From an uncultured Candidatus Saccharibacteria bacterium (GTDB taxonomy: Bacteria; Patescibacteriota; Saccharimonadia; Saccharimonadales; Saccharimonadaceae): a stretch of DNA of 60,728 nt. The translations under genes were made by a program, and so were the position numbers. Within the stretch, counting starts at the first letter, position 1; every line of letters starts with the position of its first letter. The stretch lies in assembly GCA_947087275.1 (NCBI GenBank), contig CAMUBZ010000005.1, positions 1-60,728 on the forward strand, given 5' to 3'. Positions 17,165 to 24,805 of the stretch are shown here, one piece after another. The notes under the pieces are model-generated. The model ran no database searches, was not told the DNA's origin, and worked only from the letters and a program-made list of their open reading frames with translations.

Positions 17165-17318
17165 GAGTGTATGGCTTATGGAAAAATATGCAAAATATCA
17201 TGCCTATGCTTGCTAAAAATTTTCGTTTTGTGCTAGTCTGGACATCAGAGCAAAAGACTCTTGTGTGAACTTTTGGTCGATAAACCAATTAGTAGTTAAT
17301 AAGCTGGAAAGGTCCGAT

Positions 17319-17411
17319 ATGGATAGAGCGATTCTTGAGTATGAGGTGAAAAACCAAAATACCCAGATTACCCACAAGGTAAAAATTACTCTCTGCAAGA
17401 GCAAAGAGTAA
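17319..17411 (+). CDS. Possible 30-residue protein
   Basis: ATG with an AAAGG site 8 nt upstream; encodes MDRAILEYEVKNQNTQITH followed by a short basic end. A weak promoter TTGCTA (17210-17215), 18 nt, TAGTCT (17234-17239) precedes it. The frame is open upstream to a TGA at 17265, so it may be the tail of a decayed gene. Not recognised; real expression is uncertain. Confidence 0.25.
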   Translation: MDRAILEYEVKNQNTQITHKVKITLCKSKE

Positions 17412-17496
17412 TTCACTTTAAATATATCCCCATTCTAACACTGTTTTACAAATCGCACAAGCCACTCTTCTGCTCTTTTCATGGTATACTACTTAT

Positions 17497-18285
17497 ATGA
17501 ATAAAACTCTCACGAAACGCGTTCTAGCATTCGACATCGACCAAACCCTTAACATTGCCAAAACTCCGATTCCGCCGGAAATTGCCGAACTTTTGGTTAA
17601 ATGTCTCAATTTTTACGAAATTTGCCCGATTTCCGGCCAAAAATTCGAGCAATTTATCATCCAAATCGTGGACGAACTGCAGAAAGCCGGTGTCACCGAC
17701 AAACAGCTCACGCATCTCCACCTTTTTGTGGCGCAGGGAACGCAATATTATCGTTACAATCTTGATGCTCGCGACTGGGACCAGGTTTACAACTACCCTC
17801 TCCCAGAGGAAGATGTTGTAAAAATCACAACAGTATTAGAGCAAGCCGCCAAGAAATTGGGCTATTGGGAAGCGGATAAACTCCTCCCCGGCGACCAAAT
17901 TATCGAAAATCGCCTTTCGCAAGTCACATTCTCGGCACTTGGCCAAGCCATGGGCACTTCCGAGAAGTACGATTGGGACCCAGATTGCAAAAAACGTGAA
18001 GCCATCGTGGCCGAGTGTCAAAGACTCCTCCCCGACTTTCTTTACGAGATCGGTGGCACCACCTCTATTAACGTCGCCAAGCCCGGTATGAACAAAGAAT
18101 TTGGGATGACGCACCTCCTTGAGGAACTCGGTGTGACTAAGTCCGACGTCCTCTATTTTGGTGATATGACTCAGCCCGGCGGCAATGACTACCCCGTAGT
18201 GCAAATGGGTATCGATACAATCACTGTGCGTTCGCACGAAGACACCGCCTATGCTTTGCGTGGCATTCTCGGCGTCACAGAATAA
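17497..18285 (+). CDS. HAD-superfamily phosphomannomutase-like hydrolase
   Basis: 262 residues of the HAD IIB (PMM) type: motif I AFDIDQTLN (about 11-19), a Ser motif II in PISGQKFEQF, the PMM-like cap stretch NRLSQVTFSALGQAMG and WDPDCKKR, motif III Lys near KPGMNKEFGM, and motif IV DVLYFGDMTQPGGNDYPV. The cap matches alpha-PMM enzymes that interconvert mannose-6-P and mannose-1-P, which would feed glycan synthesis together with galU. A plain sugar phosphatase is the alternative. TATACT (17485-17490) ends 6 nt before the ATG: leaderless. Confidence 0.8.
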   Translation: MNKTLTKRVLAFDIDQTLNIAKTPIPPEIAELLVKCLNFYEICPISGQKFEQFIIQIVDELQKAGVTDKQLTHLHLFVAQGTQYYRYNLDARDWDQVYNYPLPEEDVVKITTVLEQAAKKLGYWEADKLLPGDQIIENRLSQVTFSALGQAMGTSEKYDWDPDCKKREAIVAECQRLLPDFLYEIGGTTSINVAKPGMNKEFGMTHLLEELGVTKSDVLYFGDMTQPGGNDYPVVQMGIDTITVRSHEDTAYALRGILGVTE

Positions 18286-18306
18286 AGTTGTTTCAATCTG
18301 GCACAA

Positions 18307-18341
18307 AAATTGCTCTGGCACCTCATGCACCAGAGCAATTT
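18307..18341. terminator. Bidirectional terminator
   Basis: A 12-bp stem AAATTGCTCTGG / CCAGAGCAATTT between two convergent genes, with A and T runs on both sides. Confidence 0.85.
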
Positions 18342-18343
18342 GA

Positions 18344-19468
18344 TCACTTTTGCAATTGCTGCGACCAAGTTTTTTCCGCGCCCCGTCGCGCCAACCGGTC
18401 CAACAAATCATATTTTCCCAACAACTGACGCACTTCATTACGTAGCATCTGTTCCAGAATCAGAATCGCATCCTGCTGTGCTTCCGTCACCACTTCCGGC
18501 ATCTGCAAGAAAATATATTGTGCTGCCTGCGAAATCCCTATCCGCACGTACCGAATTACTACATAATTCTGTTGGATATTATGCCAGTCATTACTGGTAG
18601 ATGTCTCGGCATTGCGGTATTGCGCTCTGCCTTCCCACGGGATAGTGCTGTCGGGATTAACCATGCGACCTTCATCGTCAAGGACAAAGGTCTCCTTGTG
18701 GTTGAGTTCATCCCTATAGTTCCACTGTTGAAACAACCCAGACTCGCTACTACCCGATGGCACCTTCGTACCTGCCTTTTCCGTTTCTTTCTGGCCTGAC
18801 ATAGATTTAACTTCGTTTCCGCTACGTATCGACTGCATTGCTACCAAGGTTTCAACATCGTCAAACTTTGCTTGCAAGAAGTTGCGCAACATCTCCCGGC
18901 GTATGCCAGTCCGGCTGCAGGCCGCATACTTTGCGTCCGACAGCAGCAAATCATCCCGGTTAGCCACCTTGTTATAGTCCATTGACCACGAAAACACATA
19001 GTAATCCCAACAATACGCTTCGCCATTCAGCTCGCCCAGACAAACGAATTCCGCAAGATCAGACAAGTCCTTGGTTGTCTGATCTTTGTCGTGATAGCGT
19101 TTATGCCCTATCACGACAAACTGTACATTATTGGGGTCAAAAGTCACATAAAAGTGCTTTTGTCGCGAAGAATGGCGGTCGTGTGTCATCTTGGATCCGG
19201 GGATAATGATTGCCTCATCACCAAAACCGCGGTAAAACTCCGCAATTAAGTCCCGGATTTCAAATCCCATCGTCACGTCGGTCTCGCTGTTGTCTTTGTC
19301 CAGCAGTATGCCACAAAAATCCAAATGGTACTTCAGGTTTGACTTCCCGTTGATGCCGCGGTTTTTACCGCCGCGGGGAACTACCATTCCTCTGCCGGTT
19401 TCGTCGGGTTTTGCGAATTGGCCATAATAGGCTTTCAACTGGGTTGCGTCCATTTTGCGATATCTCAT
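18344..19468 (-). CDS. Hypothetical accessory protein
   Basis: 374 residues, soluble, no signal peptide. Notable segments are MVVPRGGKNRGINGKSNLKYHLDFCG near the start, HFYVTFDPNNVQFVVIGHKRYHDKDQTTKDL in the middle, and a charged helical end LEQMLRNEVRQLLGKYDLLDRLARR. No family recognised. SD AAGGAGGGCGAC lies just before the ATG. It stands alone behind a strong TTGACA-type promoter and a structured leader of about 115 nt, like several other unknown genes here, which suggests a shared accessory class. Confidence 0.75.
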   Translation of the reverse strand: MRYRKMDATQLKAYYGQFAKPDETGRGMVVPRGGKNRGINGKSNLKYHLDFCGILLDKDNSETDVTMGFEIRDLIAEFYRGFGDEAIIIPGSKMTHDRHSSRQKHFYVTFDPNNVQFVVIGHKRYHDKDQTTKDLSDLAEFVCLGELNGEAYCWDYYVFSWSMDYNKVANRDDLLLSDAKYAACSRTGIRREMLRNFLQAKFDDVETLVAMQSIRSGNEVKSMSGQKETEKAGTKVPSGSSESGLFQQWNYRDELNHKETFVLDDEGRMVNPDSTIPWEGRAQYRNAETSTSNDWHNIQQNYVVIRYVRIGISQAAQYIFLQMPEVVTEAQQDAILILEQMLRNEVRQLLGKYDLLDRLARRGAEKTWSQQLQK

Positions 19469-19582
19469 GTCGCCCTCCTTAAAAAGATTTGTGTAGCAAA
19501 AATGACCAAATTTTGAGGAACTAGCCTCAAAACCTTCGTCGTTTCCACTACAGACAACGCCTAACTAGAGGCTTACTCTTTC

Positions 19583-19611
19583 ATTGTATCACAGATTTTT
19601 ATTTTTGTCAA
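19583..19611 (-). promoter_or_regulatory. Promoter of the 18344-19468 gene
   Basis: TTGACA, 17 nt, TGTGATACAAT. The leader (19469-19575) contains AGCCTCTAGTTAGGC and TTTTGAGG-CTAGTT-CCTCAAAA hairpins before the SD. Confidence 0.8.
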
Positions 19612-19624
19612 GACGATTATGTAT

Positions 19625-20317
19625 CTAAACTGTCACCTTTGTCCCGTCAAAATCACCACTGATGGCCTTCACGATGCTGTTTTCTCCCTCCAAGCCAAAC
19701 ACCACCAGTGGCATTTTGTTATCGCGTGCCATCACCGAGGCAGTCAAATCCATCACGCGCAGATTCTTAGCAATCACCTCATCAATCGAAACTTCATCAT
19801 ACTTGCGCGCCTGTGGGTTAATGGCTGGGTCGTCATCATATACACCATCGATGGCTTTGGCGAGGAGAATTGCATCCGCATTCATCTCAATCGCACGCAA
19901 AACCACGCCCGTGTCAGTCGAGAAATATGGGTGGCCCGTGCCGCCGGCAAAGAACACCACCTTGCCTTCTGTAAATGCCTCGTTGGCTTTATCCTTAGAA
20001 AAGAGTTCGGTGAACGCCCCGCACACAAACGGCGTAAAAATCTGAGTTTCAAGACCCACGCCCCGGAAGATCTCCGACACGTAGATACAGTTCATTACAG
20101 TTGCCAGCATACCTAGCTGATCAGATTTGGTGCGGTCAATTTCTTCGCCGGTCCTGCCGCGCCAAAAATTTCCCCCGCCCGTCACGATACCTACCTGCAC
20201 ACCACTCTCCGCTAATTGCTTCACTTGCATAGCAACTGCGCGCACAGCATTCTTGTCCAACCCCGTCTTTTTGTCGCCTGCCAAGGCCTCCCCACTAAGT
20301 TTTAGTAAAACCCGCAT
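19625..20317 (-). CDS. pyrH: UMP kinase
   Basis: 231 residues from the ATG at 20317, chosen because AAGGAGAAATT directly precedes it and the protein begins MRVLLKLSGEALAG as in all bacterial UMP kinases. Amino-acid-kinase fold with VTGGGNFWRG (about 52-61), DQLGMLATVMN, GTGHPYFSTDTGVVLRAIE and DGVYDDDP. It phosphorylates UMP to UDP as a hexamer. It ends close to the promoter of the 18344-19468 gene. Confidence 0.95.
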   Translation of the reverse strand: MRVLLKLSGEALAGDKKTGLDKNAVRAVAMQVKQLAESGVQVGIVTGGGNFWRGRTGEEIDRTKSDQLGMLATVMNCIYVSEIFRGVGLETQIFTPFVCGAFTELFSKDKANEAFTEGKVVFFAGGTGHPYFSTDTGVVLRAIEMNADAILLAKAIDGVYDDDPAINPQARKYDEVSIDEVIAKNLRVMDLTASVMARDNKMPLVVFGLEGENSIVKAISGDFDGTKVTV

Positions 20318-20377
20318 AATTTCTCCTTCTTCTAACCATTGTAACAAACAAGCCCGGTAATGTGCTATAATTAAACT

Positions 20378-21148
20378 ATGAAATCATATATCGTGGGCAA
20401 CTGGAAGATGAATTTCTCGGTCGGCGAGTCTTCCGTTTATCTTCATAAACTTATGCAAAAAATCCGGCAATACCGTAGTGTTGAGGTCATTGTAGCGCCA
20501 TCGCTAATTGCTTTGCAACCACTTTCATTGCAGATTGATCGCAAGAAACTGCGTCTCGCGGCTCAGACCGCTAATCCACATGATTTTGGCGCCTATACGG
20601 GCGAAGTCTCTTTTACGCAACTGCGTGGCATCGTTGATTATTGCATTATTGGGCATTCTGAGCGTCGGCAGCTCTTTCATGCTTCCGACAAAGACATTCG
20701 TGCCTCTGTCGCTGCAGCCTTGCGCAACCAAATTACGCCTATTCTCTGTATCGGCGAGACCGAAACCGAGCACACTTTTGGCGAAACCCACGACGTTGTG
20801 CGTGACCAGCTACTAGGTGGTCTATCCGAAGTGTCAGCCGAAGACATTTCCAAAGTTATTATCGCCTACGAGCCAATTTGGGCTATCAGCACCACGACTG
20901 GCGCCCATTTGGCCTCACCCGAAGAAATTGCCGAAATTGCCGGTTTCATTCGCCGCACTCTCGCTGATACTTATGGCGAAGATGTCGCAGAGGGAATTCC
21001 TGTTCTCTATGGTGGTAGCGTCAACCCATCCAACGCCGGCGCTTATCTTACGGTTCCAGGCATCAACGGTCTACTCGTTGGGGGCGCTAGCCTGATTGCT
21101 GATCAGTTTGTTGATATTGTCGAAATGGCCAAGAAGGTACAGGACTAA
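20378..21148 (+). CDS. tpiA: Triosephosphate isomerase
   Basis: 256 residues, the usual length. Substrate Lys in NWKMN (8-12), catalytic His in IIGHSERRQLF (about 90-100), catalytic Glu in IIAYEPIWAIS (about 167), and phosphate loop VLYGGSVNPSNA. It interconverts DHAP and glyceraldehyde-3-P. TATAAT (20366-20371) ends 6 nt before the ATG: leaderless. The next gene begins at the last base of its stop codon (TAATG). Confidence 0.96.
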   Translation: MKSYIVGNWKMNFSVGESSVYLHKLMQKIRQYRSVEVIVAPSLIALQPLSLQIDRKKLRLAAQTANPHDFGAYTGEVSFTQLRGIVDYCIIGHSERRQLFHASDKDIRASVAAALRNQITPILCIGETETEHTFGETHDVVRDQLLGGLSEVSAEDISKVIIAYEPIWAISTTTGAHLASPEEIAEIAGFIRRTLADTYGEDVAEGIPVLYGGSVNPSNAGAYLTVPGINGLLVGGASLIADQFVDIVEMAKKVQD

Positions 21149-22725
21149 TGGAATCAAAGTCACCAAATCAATCTGGAAAGAGTGGCATGCAGCATCGCCA
21201 GATGGATTTTGTGGCTAACAAACCTGCCAAAAAGACGGACGCTCCTTCCAAGTCGCAAGATGTGGAGCCGCCTATGCCGGTCACTTCGGCCAAGGCGGCG
21301 ATTAACGCCATGTATGCCGAGCAAAAACGCAAAACCGAGCCGATTTTGGCTCCATCCGCTCGGGAAGCCGTTAACGCTGCTGCCAGCCAGGGTGCTGGGC
21401 GCAACGCCAAATCAGCTGCCAATTTGCACCATGGGGGTTCAATCCAAAAAGCCATCGAGAAAAACATCGACACCTCACGTACTTCTGCTGCCGCGTTGCT
21501 CACGCGTGCCAAATCTCCTGAGCCTTCCGCCGAAGATATCCAACCCACCGATTCTTTTGACCCGCTCGCTTCGCGTTTATCCTCCATGAAGAAGCCCGCC
21601 AAGCCTGCCGAATCCAAGCAGGAAATTCCAGTCATTCGCACCTCACTTAAGTTGGGGTCGTCCGCCAAGCCCAAACCCGCTCCAGTGGTGTTACCCCCTA
21701 ATGCCCGTATGGCACGTGTAGCGCGGCCTGTGGGCGGCATTGCCCGCGCCAAAAATGGTCTAATTCCGCGTCGTCCCGGTGATGTTCAGATTATTCAGCC
21801 CAATTCCATCAACCCTGGGCAGGCCACCAAACGCCTAGCTGGCAGCAGTAAACAACTTCCGTCCGCGAGCGAAGGCGCTTTGGAGGTACAAATCATACCT
21901 AGTTCCAAATCGTTGCCCGCCAAAGCCCCAGCGCAAATCGTCAAATCTGCACCCATGGCTCCAGCCCGCGTACCCCGCCCCATTGGCCCCATGCGCGACC
22001 CACAAATGCTTGGCGGTATTAGCCACCCGGCTAATTCAGTGACCACTGCAAAAGCGCCTAAATCTGGCGCAGCGCCACTCTGGCCAGCTGCCGCCGCTAC
22101 GGCGCTTGGTCCCAAGCCCAAATTCCGTCCCGCTCCCAAAGGTTATGCCAGCAACACTCCCACCGGCGTACCCACCGACAATTCCTATGTTATGGCCACT
22201 CCACCCAAGTTGCGTGTTTCGCATAATAATCACTCTAGTGCTGATTTGGGCGTCGTAGAAGATTATCAACCGAGTGGCGTGCCCGAACCAATGAACAGTA
22301 CGGCGCTAAATCTCCCCACCAAAACCCCCAAAGAGGCTCCCAGCATCAAGGCTGATAACACCTCGAATTACAGTTTTAGCGCCAAAAAGAAACCGGTTGA
22401 TAACAACCGTTATGCTTTGGGCGGTCAATCGCCCTTCCTCAAGTCGGTCAGTGTAGAGAAACGCCCGCTTTCTGATAATTCTGCTCCTGGGCGCACCAAG
22501 ATTGCTCGTCCAGTGATTGAGGACAAACCTAGCAAGGGTTCGCGTAAAAATGTTTATGCCAAGAAAAAGTCCAAATCCGAAATACGTCAAGAGTTGCCTC
22601 AGCGACCTACTGTGATTGTCCCCGCCAGCCGCCGCTCCAAAGTCCCACTTTTCTTCTTAATTTTGTTTACAATCATTCTCGGCGCCGTTGTAGGTGCAGC
22701 TGCTTATCTCTGTTTCTTCCAATAA
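21148..22725 (+). CDS. Long disordered tail-anchored membrane protein
   Basis: 525 residues: about 490 residues rich in Pro, Ala, Ser, Lys and Arg without an evident fold, then a C-terminal membrane helix VPLFFLILFTIILGAVVGAAAYLC at about 496-522. This tail-anchored orientation leaves the long low-complexity part in the cytoplasm. Its start overlaps the tpiA stop by one base, so it is translationally coupled. Repeated short elements such as ARPVGGIARAK and ARVPRPIGPMRDP occur. Function unknown; a scaffold or nucleoid-envelope linker is only a guess. Confidence 0.7.
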   Translation: MESKSPNQSGKSGMQHRQMDFVANKPAKKTDAPSKSQDVEPPMPVTSAKAAINAMYAEQKRKTEPILAPSAREAVNAAASQGAGRNAKSAANLHHGGSIQKAIEKNIDTSRTSAAALLTRAKSPEPSAEDIQPTDSFDPLASRLSSMKKPAKPAESKQEIPVIRTSLKLGSSAKPKPAPVVLPPNARMARVARPVGGIARAKNGLIPRRPGDVQIIQPNSINPGQATKRLAGSSKQLPSASEGALEVQIIPSSKSLPAKAPAQIVKSAPMAPARVPRPIGPMRDPQMLGGISHPANSVTTAKAPKSGAAPLWPAAAATALGPKPKFRPAPKGYASNTPTGVPTDNSYVMATPPKLRVSHNNHSSADLGVVEDYQPSGVPEPMNSTALNLPTKTPKEAPSIKADNTSNYSFSAKKKPVDNNRYALGGQSPFLKSVSVEKRPLSDNSAPGRTKIARPVIEDKPSKGSRKNVYAKKKSKSEIRQELPQRPTVIVPASRRSKVPLFFLILFTIILGAVVGAAAYLCFFQ

Positions 22726-23053
22726 AATTCCGCGCTATAATGTGCTATTTTAAACTTAGTCTGCATTCGCTCGCCCTGAGGCGCGCTTCACTTGACTTCG
22801 TTCAAAATATCACCATTCTAGACACGAAATTGGCGTTTAGCCAAAAAAACGGGCTCAAAATGCCCTCATAATATCATTGTAGCACACTTCGTCCAAAAAG
22901 TCAAGATATGGTGCGAGTGCAGAGAACCTTCGGTTCGCTTCGCTATCCTCAGCGGCGGGGCGTCGGTTCGGAAAAACTAAGATAAATCTTAGTTTTTCGC
23001 TCACACTCCTACCGCCTACGAACTCTTGCAGAGTCCTTTCTCTGCCCTCTCAC
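22726..23053. other. Non-coding region with orphan minus-strand promoter, hairpins and tRNA-end duplication
   Basis: A minus-strand promoter TTGACT (22899-22904), 17 nt, TGTGCTACAAT (-10 at 22876-22881) is followed within 10-30 nt by a terminator, GGGC-ATTTTGA-GCCC then a T7 run (22843-22866). It would give a short RNA of about 30 nt. Just upstream, 22909-22926 repeats the last 18 nt of tRNA-Gly including CCA. A perfect palindrome AAAAACTAAGAT / ATCTTAGTTTTT lies at about 22974-22999. Part of 22770-22810 (minus) resembles the 5' arm of the palindromic elements. No gene seen. Confidence 0.55.
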
Positions 23054-23098
23054 AAAAAGCGCCACAGCCCGAGATATAAATATCTCGACCTCTGGCGC
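23054..23098 (-). terminator. Terminator of the tRNA operon
   Basis: On the minus strand AGCGCC..GG.CGAGATAT / ATATCTCG..GGCGCT is followed by TTTTT, directly after tRNA-Gly. Confidence 0.85.
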
Positions 23099-23173
23099 TG
23101 GTGCGAGTGCAGAGAATCGAACTCTGATCTCAAGTTTGGAAAACTTGCATACTAACCGCTGTACTACACTCGC
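23099..23173 (-). tRNA. tRNA-Gly (TCC)
   Basis: Acceptor GCGAGTG / CACTCGC, anticodon arm CAAGT-TTTCCAA-ACTTG giving TCC, T-arm CAGAG-TTCGATT-CTCTG, CCA encoded. Downstream of tRNA-His in the same transcript. Confidence 0.93.
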
Positions 23174-23180
23174 GCGTTCC

Positions 23181-23258
23181 TGGGGTGGGATACTGGAATC
23201 GAACCAGCGACCTTCTGGACCACAATCAGACGCTCTAACCATCTGAGCTAATCCCACC
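23181..23258 (-). tRNA. tRNA-His (GTG)
   Basis: Acceptor GTGGGAT / ATCCCAC with the extra G-1 opposite C73 that marks tRNA-His, anticodon GTG in CTGATTGTGGTCC, CCA encoded. Confidence 0.95.
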
Positions 23259-23342
23259 AGCGGGGAACATCCCCATTATAGCATAAATTTACCAAAAGGG
23301 AACGTTTTCTATTTGACGCGTATGCTTACTCTGTTACAATCG

Positions 23343-23371
23343 TTGACTACAAAACAAATGTGTGCTATAAA
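23343..23371 (+). promoter_or_regulatory. Tandem promoters of the 23491-24525 gene
   Basis: TTGACT, 17 nt, TGTGCTATAAA at 23343-23371; a second box pair TTGACG (23313-23318), 16 nt, TACAAT (23335-23340) lies just upstream. A leader of about 110 nt containing TGGTATGTTCTATCCC and a GGGGGAGACGG segment follows. Confidence 0.65.
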
Positions 23372-23490
23372 TAAGTCACAGTGGTATGTTCTATCCCAAG
23401 ATCGGGGGAGACGGACATGGCACTTTAAGATAAAGGGTTCAATAGAGATTGTAAAATAGATAAAAATCAGAAAAAGGAGGGGTTATCTCT

Positions 23491-24525
23491 ATGGATAATA
23501 GAACGAATCGCGCACGGCAGCAAACTCTGTGGCAGTGTTTTCCTAACAGTGCTAAGGTTTGCATCGCTGTTGCAATTGTGCTCGTTATTTTGGCACTTCT
23601 CAGCAGTTATGCCATCAAGTTGTGGTTTGACCCGATGGCCGCCAGCCAGATTACTATTTGGATAATGGTTGTACTGAATGTCGGCGTCATCGTTAGCATG
23701 GTAATTTTTGGCATTCTGACCTTCGCACAAGCGGACAAAACTTACGTCGAAGCTAATACGTTGTTTAGCAAAGCTGAACAAACGTTAAAAGAAACACAAA
23801 GTGTTTTGACAGTAACTCGACAGGTCTCGATTAAATCTAAAGAAGTGCTCAACAGCGCTCGTCAATCGGTCGAAGGTTTTATTTTCGGGGACGGGTTTGA
23901 CGATGAGTTTGATGATGAAGTTGAAATTACACCGGACGGACTCACACCATTAGAAAGACAGGCAACTCTTCTTAATCTCCCGGAGGGTATATCATATGAA
24001 GAATATATGCAAATACTTCAGGAGTGGCAAGAGGAGAAAAAGCAAAAGCAAAATCAAGGCGAGCAACCAGACGACGAGTTTACTACTAAGGAAGTTCAAA
24101 ACATCGTTGCTGAGGTTATGCAACATACCAGCGGTCAAGCCGGCACACTAAGGGGTACGAATAATATTGTTGCCACAATAGATCGAATCCAAACTGGAGA
24201 GATTAATGTCGAATTCGTTAAAAGTGCTATAGGACACGTACATGGGACGACAGAGAAAAAAGTTAACGAACCACTGCCACCTAAGGCGGCGCAGCAATCT
24301 GACTATACTAAACAACCGGATTCGCCGGAATCTCAGCCTGAGGAACAACCTGAGCCGCAGCCACAATCTATCGAGGAGCAAGTAGCAGAACTGGGTCTGC
24401 CGGACACAACTATTTCACTTTTAGCTTACCTGCTAAAAACGGGCGGCTACAATCACTACAGTGAATTACCGCCAAAACAACGCAAGCAATTAGATGCTTG
24501 CAAGCGCTTGAGTAGTGCTGGTTAA
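23491..24525 (+). CDS. Membrane-anchored accessory protein of unknown function
   Basis: 344 residues. Two hydrophobic segments (about 25-48 and 55-78) make a hairpin in the membrane. Then come a helical stretch with coiled-coil character (TYVEANTLFSKAEQTLKETQ), an acidic patch (DGFDDEFDDEVE), a Gln/Glu/Lys-rich linker and a Pro/Gln/Glu-rich region before a short C-terminal helical domain. AAAGGAGGGG precedes the ATG closely. Monocistronic, with a terminator behind it. Not recognised. Confidence 0.75.
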   Translation: MDNRTNRARQQTLWQCFPNSAKVCIAVAIVLVILALLSSYAIKLWFDPMAASQITIWIMVVLNVGVIVSMVIFGILTFAQADKTYVEANTLFSKAEQTLKETQSVLTVTRQVSIKSKEVLNSARQSVEGFIFGDGFDDEFDDEVEITPDGLTPLERQATLLNLPEGISYEEYMQILQEWQEEKKQKQNQGEQPDDEFTTKEVQNIVAEVMQHTSGQAGTLRGTNNIVATIDRIQTGEINVEFVKSAIGHVHGTTEKKVNEPLPPKAAQQSDYTKQPDSPESQPEEQPEPQPQSIEEQVAELGLPDTTISLLAYLLKTGGYNHYSELPPKQRKQLDACKRLSSAG

Positions 24526-24554
24526 TTTTACCATAACCGATCTTAACATAGATG

Positions 24555-24580
24555 GAGGCGTCAATACGACGCCTCTTTTT
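24555..24580 (+). terminator. Terminator
   Basis: GAGGCGT-CAATAC-GACGCCTC followed by TTTTT. Confidence 0.9.
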
Positions 24581-24668
24581 ACATCATTTTGCAACTAAAT
24601 TATTATGTTTATCATAGATAACGCTATTGCTTTTGAGCAAAATCATGTCACAATTCATGCCAAAACAC

Positions 24669-24697
24669 TTGACAATTTTGCACATCTGTGCTATCAT
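24669..24697 (+). promoter_or_regulatory. Promoter of the 24806-26227 gene
   Basis: TTGACA, 17 nt, TGTGCTATCAT. The leader (24704-24805) folds as three hairpins: AGCCTG..CAGGTT, AGGTTTTAC..GTAGAACCT and CTGCCT-AAGA-AGGCAG. Then follows AAAGGAGGAACAG. Confidence 0.85.
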
Positions 24698-24805
24698 GGA
24701 AAGGAGCCTGAAAATATGTAATCAGGTTCGGTAACCAGAGGTTTTACACCCAAGTAGAACCTAGTGCCCCTGCCTAAGAAGGCAGAGTTAAAAGGAGGAA
24801 CAGAA

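Larger units (their letters stand above)
16731..17167. repeat. 45-bp perfect inverted repeat bounding two head-to-head cassettes
   Basis: Positions 16731-16775 and 17123-17167 are exact reverse complements over 45 bp, covering the cassette 3' block (GFPLRCL) through the stop codon and a few bases more. The 437-bp segment between holds cassettes C2 (minus) and C3 (plus). The two inner ends also form a short inverted repeat, CGCTGCGCAC / GTGCGCAGCG. This geometry allows inversion by recombination. No recombinase gene is adjacent. Confidence 0.85.

Noticed and set aside
21168-21752. 194-codon minus-strand frame inside the disordered protein gene
   Set aside because: Low-complexity complement of an Ala/Pro-rich frame; the plus frame is coupled to tpiA and ends in a clear membrane anchor.
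22909-23258. tmRNA suggested by a tRNA-like 3' end with CCA
   Set aside because: No matching 5' acceptor strand, tag frame or alanine GU pair; the sequence is a short copy of the tRNA-Gly end.
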